This document shows, in pieces, positions 60,485-64,000 of a DNA stretch of 64,000 nucleotides. Position 1 is the first letter of the stretch. Each line of letters starts with the position of its first letter. The notes below the pieces were generated by a model. The model was not told the origin of the DNA, ran no database searches, and saw only the letters and a program-made list of their open reading frames with translations. Made by a program: the position numbers and the translations under genes. The stretch is from an uncultured Lentibacter sp. (GTDB taxonomy: Bacteria; Pseudomonadota; Alphaproteobacteria; Rhodobacterales; Rhodobacteraceae): NCBI RefSeq assembly GCF_937123735.1, contig NZ_CAKZKL010000007.1:62001-126000 (forward strand). Reading direction: 5' to 3'.

Positions 60485-60801
60485 GTCATCCTCTCCTGTT
60501 CGGTATTTTGAATGTTAATTTTTTCACAGTATTCGTCACCTCGGGTTGCTTGGCGCAGCGCCTTTGCTTCCTGTCAGAGCTCCACAAGCTGGGTAGGTTG
60601 TATGTTTGCTGGCAGTGTCTTCGGCCCCCATTCCAATGCCACACGGGTGGATGCTGAGAAGATTTAGGTGTCCGGTCAAGAATTTTCTGCACAATCGTGC
60701 GGAAAGCTTCCAAATCTGATCGGATTTGTTAATTTGATAGGCATCAGGTGTTCAAACAGGACGTTTCTCGGCCAACGCACCGTTCAAAGGATTGAAACAG
60801 C
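60485..60801. promoter_or_regulatory. 317-nt divergent promoter region of the nucleobase operon and RutR-like gene
   Basis: No coding frame fits. It includes the inverted repeat CAAATC-TGATCG-GATTTG at 60711-60728, about 75-90 nt before the regulator's GTG start, a plausible operator. The known E. coli RutR box (TTGACC..GGTCAA) is not present. The receptor gene's own start region has a good ribosome-binding site but no clear promoter to the eye. Confidence 0.4.
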
Positions 60802-61428
60802 GTGGAAAAGCAAAGCGGCGGAATACAGATCCGTCATCGCGAAGAAACAAGGGCGCAAATTCAGCGGGCCGCTGAACGTGTCTTTGCGGATTACGGTTTC
60901 GTAGGCGCGTCATTTAGCCGGATCGCCGCTGAAGCTGGTCTGCCGAAATCCAACATCGTCTATTACTATCAAACCAAGGAAAAACTATACCGAAATGTGG
61001 TCGAGAACATTTTCAATGTCTGGCGTGAAGCTGCGGATGTCCTGTCGCCGGAACGCGATCCGATAAATGCTTTGGGCGACTACATCGAAACCAAGCTGGA
61101 CCTCGCCCGAACGCGCCCCTATGGCTCCAAGGTCTGGGCAAACGAAGTCATCCAGCGCGCGCCCGTCGTACAGGACTACCTGGAAAACGAACTGCGCCAA
61201 TGGACCGATGATCGGATAGCAGTGATCGAATACTGGATCGCACAAAAGCAAATCAGGCCTGTCAGTGCACGGCATTTGCTTTATGCAATCTGGGCGACCA
61301 CGCAGCATTATGCTGACTTTAAACACCAAATCAGAACATTGAACGATGATCTGGAACTGACAAATCAACAATGGGAAGAGACGAAGCACTCGCTTCGAGA
61401 GATTTTGCTGGAAGGCGTAAAACTCTGA
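60802..61428 (+). CDS. TetR-family regulator, RutR-like
   Basis: 208 aa from GTG 60802. The HTH is AAERVFADYGFVGASFSRIA, then AEAGLPKSNIVYYYQTKEKL, very like E. coli RutR in the recognition helix and the Y-Y-x-x-K-E-x-L-Y end. The C-terminal YcdC-type ligand domain includes ANEVIQRAPVVQDYLENELR and HLLYAIWATTQHYADFKHQI, again the RutR pattern (uracil-sensing in E. coli). The divergent position next to a nucleobase transporter and deaminase suits a pyrimidine- or purine-responsive regulator. Confidence 0.9.
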   Translation: MEKQSGGIQIRHREETRAQIQRAAERVFADYGFVGASFSRIAAEAGLPKSNIVYYYQTKEKLYRNVVENIFNVWREAADVLSPERDPINALGDYIETKLDLARTRPYGSKVWANEVIQRAPVVQDYLENELRQWTDDRIAVIEYWIAQKQIRPVSARHLLYAIWATTQHYADFKHQIRTLNDDLELTNQQWEETKHSLREILLEGVKL

Positions 61429-62042
61429 TCTGATCGACATCTTCAAATTTGCGGTACTGTTGATCACGCCTGCGAGGCAGGAGGCTAATCCAGTCCAACG
61501 GCAATGTCCCCAATGTTGGCTTGAAAAGAACTCTAGGTCGAGTGTCGCGCGCCAGCATCTTTGCAGCCATTTAAAATTTCCGATTTACGCGCCGAGGGCG
61601 CTTCTGTCTTTGGTCTAAAGCCTCCAAGAGGAGACCTTGGTATGGCCACGCTCAACATCGGCTTCGTCCCACGTCTGAGTTTCCGGATCGGACTCTTGCG
61701 AAAGTTCAGTTTCGGTTCGAGCCAAATCGAAGCCCTGAATGACTGCTTCGGTGACTTGCACTGTCGTGAAATAACAAACGTTCTGCACGGGCGAGGAAAT
61801 GCTGCGCTAGCAATAGCCGCGTGAGCAAAAGGCAGGTTCGTCCGCATTGCAGACCCCATCTCCATTCACCGCGCATGTCTGTTCCAGATCCATTCACCCG
61901 AGATTTGGGCCGAAACTGCGTGATGTGCTTTGCCTGCCGGTTTCAGACATTCCGTTGCATCATGTCAAAGGGGCGCGGCGTTGCATGGCCCGCCTTGTGT
62001 CTTGTGGCGCGGCGCAATAGGTTCTGCGCGAGGAGACCAACG
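61429..62042. other. 614-nt interval at the right edge of the island, no supported gene
   Basis: Short open frames occur on both strands (87 codons at 61561-61824 on plus, 110 codons at 61533-61865 on minus) but none has a ribosome-binding site or recognisable family. The composition is mixed, and the A/T-rich style ends by about 61900. It may be remnant sequence of the acquired segment. The last ~130 nt should hold the promoter of the first MerR gene. Confidence 0.4.
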
Positions 62043-62420
62043 ATGAGCGATACACGGCTGACTTTCAAAGAAATGTGCGCCCAGTTTGACGTTACCCCGC
62101 GCACGTTGCGCTATTACGAATACATCGAGCTGCTACAGCCCGAGCGCGAAGGGCGCGCGCGCCACTACACCCCCCGCGAAATCGCCCGCATGAAGCTTAT
62201 CATGCGTGGCCGCCGCTGGGGGTTTCCTTTGGAAGACATCCGCCAGTTTCTGCTCATCTATGAAGAAGAAGGCACCAAAGCCCAGCTGCAACGCTGGATC
62301 GACATGGCCTCCAAGCAGCTTCTTGAGCTCGAAAAACAGCGCGACGACATCAACGCCGCAATCCGCGAGCTGGGAGACAGCCGCAGCGAGACGCTCGCGC
62401 AGCTCAAATCCAAAAAGTGA
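62043..62420 (+). CDS. MerR-family regulator A
   Basis: 125 aa from the ATG at 62043. The winged HTH has [20 protein letters not shown], then EYIELLQPEREGRARHYTPR, followed by a coiled dimerisation helix (LQRWIDMASKQLLELEKQRD). There are no metal-binding cysteines, so it is not a metal sensor. It closely resembles the next gene, suggesting tandem duplication. Short MerR proteins of this kind control fatty-acid and branched-chain acyl-CoA genes in proteobacteria, which suits the acyl-CoA dehydrogenase downstream. Confidence 0.9.
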   Translation: MSDTRLTFKEMCAQFDVTPRTLRYYEYIELLQPEREGRARHYTPREIARMKLIMRGRRWGFPLEDIRQFLLIYEEEGTKAQLQRWIDMASKQLLELEKQRDDINAAIRELGDSRSETLAQLKSKK

Positions 62421-62433
62421 CGCAACGTCTTCT

Positions 62434-62449
62434 TTACGTCAACGTCAAG
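62434..62449. promoter_or_regulatory. MerR/LiuR-type operator candidate
   Basis: TTTACGTCAACGTCAA lies between the two MerR genes. It resembles the TTTACGTnAACGTnAA pattern reported for LiuR-like MerR regulators of acyl-CoA catabolism, and lies 76 nt before the second MerR start. Confidence 0.6.
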
Positions 62450-62524
62450 TCATCCTTGAACGACTCATAAATCCTTTGCACCTAAGGCAGCACAAGGCTG
62501 TTGCCAAAGCTGTTGGAGGTCCGC

Positions 62525-62932
62525 ATGAGCGACACGGATAAACAAATGACAATTCGCGAGATGTGCGAGACATATGATGTCACGCCGCGCACTCTGCGTT
62601 TTTACGAGGCCAAAGAGCTGCTTTCGCCCTTGCGCGAAGGTCAAAAACGCCTCTTCACCCGCCGCGACCGCGCCCGCCTCAAGCTGATCCTGCGCGGCAA
62701 GCGCTTTGGCTTCTCGCTGGAGCAAATCCGCCAGCTGCTCGAACTCTATTATATCGGCGATCAGCAACAGACCCAGCTCCAGCGCACCCTGGACATCGCC
62801 CGCGAGCGCCTCGCCGGTATGGAGCGCCAGCGCGCCGAGCTTGACGAGGCCATCACCGATCTCAGCCACCAGATATCCGACGTGGCTGTAACCCTCACAG
62901 AAATGTCGCAGCCGCGAGACGCTGCCGAATAA
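62525..62932 (+). CDS. MerR-family regulator B
   Basis: 135 aa with GGAGG before the ATG at 62525. The HTH is [20 protein letters not shown], then [20 protein letters not shown], and the effector part is a coiled helix ([20 protein letters not shown]). It is about as long as copy A with similar sequence and likewise lacks Cys ligands. It is 26 nt ahead of the acyl-CoA dehydrogenase and probably regulates it and other beta-oxidation genes. An operator-like site lies upstream. Confidence 0.92.
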   Translation: MSDTDKQMTIREMCETYDVTPRTLRFYEAKELLSPLREGQKRLFTRRDRARLKLILRGKRFGFSLEQIRQLLELYYIGDQQQTQLQRTLDIARERLAGMERQRAELDEAITDLSHQISDVAVTLTEMSQPRDAAE

Positions 62933-62958
62933 TCAATACCCAAGGGAGACCCCGAGAT

Positions 62959-64000
62959 ATGCCGAGCTATACCGCCCCGCTTAAAGACCTTCAGTTCGTC
63001 TTGCATGACGTGCTCAAAACCAGCACCGCCAACACACCGGGCTACACCGAGCTAGACCCCGAGTTTACCTCTGCCGTCTTGCAAGAGGCGGGAAAGATCT
63101 GCTCTGACGTGCTTGCGCCGCTCAATGCCGTGGGCGACAAAGAGGGCTGCACATTGGAAAACGGTGTCGTGCGGGTGCCCACTGGCTTTCAGGAAGCCTT
63201 CGATCAGGTCCGGGCCGGCGGCTGGACGGGCCTTGACATGCCCGAAGAATTTGGCGGCCAGGGGATGCCCTATGTGCTGGGCACCGCCGTCGGCGAGATG
63301 TTCTCGGCGGCCAACCAGGCCTTCACCATGTATCAGGGCCTGACCCATGGTGCCGCCTCGGCCATTCTCGCCCACGGCACAGACGCGCAAAAAGCCACTT
63401 ATCTGCCCAAAATGGTCAGCTGCGAGTGGACGGGCACAATGAACCTCACAGAGCCGCACTGCGGCACCGATCTGGGCCTGATGCGCACCAAGGCAGAGCC
63501 GCAGGCAGATGGCAGCTACAAGCTCACGGGGCAGAAAATCTTCATCTCCTCCGGCGAGCATGAAATGTCGGACAACATCATTCACCTGGTGCTGGCCAAA
63601 ATCCCCGGTGGCCCCGAAGGCATCAAAGGGGTGTCGCTCTTCATCGTGCCAAAATTCATCGTCAACGAAGATGGCACCCCCGGCCCGCGCAACGGCGTCA
63701 GCTGTGGCGCCCTGGAAGAGAAAATGGGCATCCACGGCAACTCCACCTGTGTGATGAATTATGACGCGGCCACCGGCTATCTGCTCGGAACCGAGCACAA
63801 AGGGATGCGCGCCATGTTCACCATGATGAACGAAGCCCGTATCGGTGTCGGGATGCAGGGGCTGGCGCAGGCAGACGCCGCCTATCAGAACGCGCTGATC
63901 TACGCCAAGGACCGCCTTCAGGGCCGCGATGTCACCGGCGTGAAAAACCCCGATGGCCCCGCCGATCCGCTCATTGTCCACCCCGATGTGCGCCGCATGT
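62959..64000 (+). CDS. Acyl-CoA dehydrogenase, FadE/DmdC-like (3' end outside window)
   Basis: An open frame of 347 codons from the ATG at 62959 (GGGAGA upstream) runs off the right edge. The FAD-enzyme features are in order: N-terminal [54 protein letters not shown] (flavin- and substrate-binding T-E-P), [14 protein letters not shown] and [12 protein letters not shown], then the helical start with [20 protein letters not shown]. The long N-terminal helix and E-K-M-G-I-H-G motif place it with the larger acyl-CoA dehydrogenases, including DmdC (methylmercaptopropionyl-CoA dehydrogenase of DMSP breakdown). Substrate chain type is undecided. Confidence 0.93.
   Translation, partial: MPSYTAPLKDLQFVLHDVLKTSTANTPGYTELDPEFTSAVLQEAGKICSDVLAPLNAVGDKEGCTLENGVVRVPTGFQEAFDQVRAGGWTGLDMPEEFGGQGMPYVLGTAVGEMFSAANQAFTMYQGLTHGAASAILAHGTDAQKATYLPKMVSCEWTGTMNLTEPHCGTDLGLMRTKAEPQADGSYKLTGQKIFISSGEHEMSDNIIHLVLAKIPGGPEGIKGVSLFIVPKFIVNEDGTPGPRNGVSCGALEEKMGIHGNSTCVMNYDAATGYLLGTEHKGMRAMFTMMNEARIGVGMQGLAQADAAYQNALIYAKDRLQGRDVTGVKNPDGPADPLIVHPDVRRM

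Larger units (their letters stand above)
52200..61900. mobile_element. Probable genomic island (approximate limits)
   Basis: Third codon positions and spacers contain clearly more A/T than the flanks, and intergenic gaps are longer. The stretch holds catabolic and transport genes with private regulators plus a broken tyrosine-recombinase fragment. Both flanks (thioesterases at 51-52 kb, MerR genes at 62 kb) show the GC-rich core style. Attachment-site repeats and a tRNA were not found, so the ends are estimates. Confidence 0.5.

Noticed and set aside
60711..60728. Classical RutR box before the RutR-like gene
   Set aside because: The inverted repeat CAAATC..GATTTG does not match the TTGACC..GGTCAA consensus, so it is kept only as a generic operator candidate.
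61533..61865. 110-codon minus-strand frame considered as transposase remnant
   Set aside because: No recognisable transposase motif, inverted repeats or ribosome-binding site.

Overview
The window looks like chromosomal DNA of a Rhodobacteraceae (roseobacter-type) alphaproteobacterium. This is inferred from the strongly GC-rich third codon positions over most of the sequence, from lineage-typical families (a DUF2125 protein, a Hint-domain protein opening with the GFQGTFVISW motif, paired MerR regulators ahead of an acyl-CoA dehydrogenase, a BMP-type nucleobase ABC operon), and from dense operons with many 4-nt ATGA/GTGA overlaps. No rRNA, tRNA, CRISPR array or intact insertion sequence was found by reading. 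The window opens inside a gene (prepilin-peptidase-like) and closes inside another (acyl-CoA dehydrogenase).

Layout. 1-10.7 kb is mainly housekeeping: an AAA ATPase, the one-carbon pair folD/fhs, a MOSC protein, a MotA/MotB-like membrane motor pair with a very long coiled coil, a ChaC-type cyclotransferase, a DUF2125 protein and an HD phosphohydrolase. 11-13.8 kb holds tyrC, hisC and rpsD. rpsD has a clear promoter, a possible structured leader and a strong terminator. 14.2-21.7 kb holds a Hint protein, a LysR regulator and a tightly coupled four-gene operon: an aldehyde dehydrogenase, an M19-dipeptidase-like protein with altered metal ligands, a 555-aa orphan and a DUF3726 protein. A TetR gene follows. 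This operon is my best candidate for an undescribed system. 21.8-32.2 kb has recO and then a divergent nine-gene catabolic unit. The minus arm carries a tripartite carboxylate transporter, an aldehyde dehydrogenase, an APH-fold kinase and a Tm-1-like protein. The plus arm carries IclR, a HAD hydrolase and a class III aminotransferase. Overlapping palindromes lie upstream of tctC.

32.2-52.1 kb is again core-like: a lytic transglycosylase, mlaC/mlaA, a type I secretion ABC/HlyD pair, RidA, a GDPD, phhB, a peroxiredoxin, an FAD reductase, rsmD, map, sfsA, a CinA-N protein, pyrD, an ArsC-type reductase, a MATE transporter and two hotdog thioesterases.

52.2-61.9 kb differs in base and codon use (more A/T at third positions) and carries a frameshifted tyrosine-recombinase remnant, so it is probably an acquired island. 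It holds an orphan Rieske oxygenase with a TetR regulator and a double palindromic operator, then a BMP-type nucleobase/nucleoside ABC transporter with a cytosine-deaminase-like enzyme and a divergent RutR-like regulator. From about 62 kb the core resumes with two tandem MerR regulators and the acyl-CoA dehydrogenase.

All functions are assigned by motif and family recognition by eye; no database search was run.
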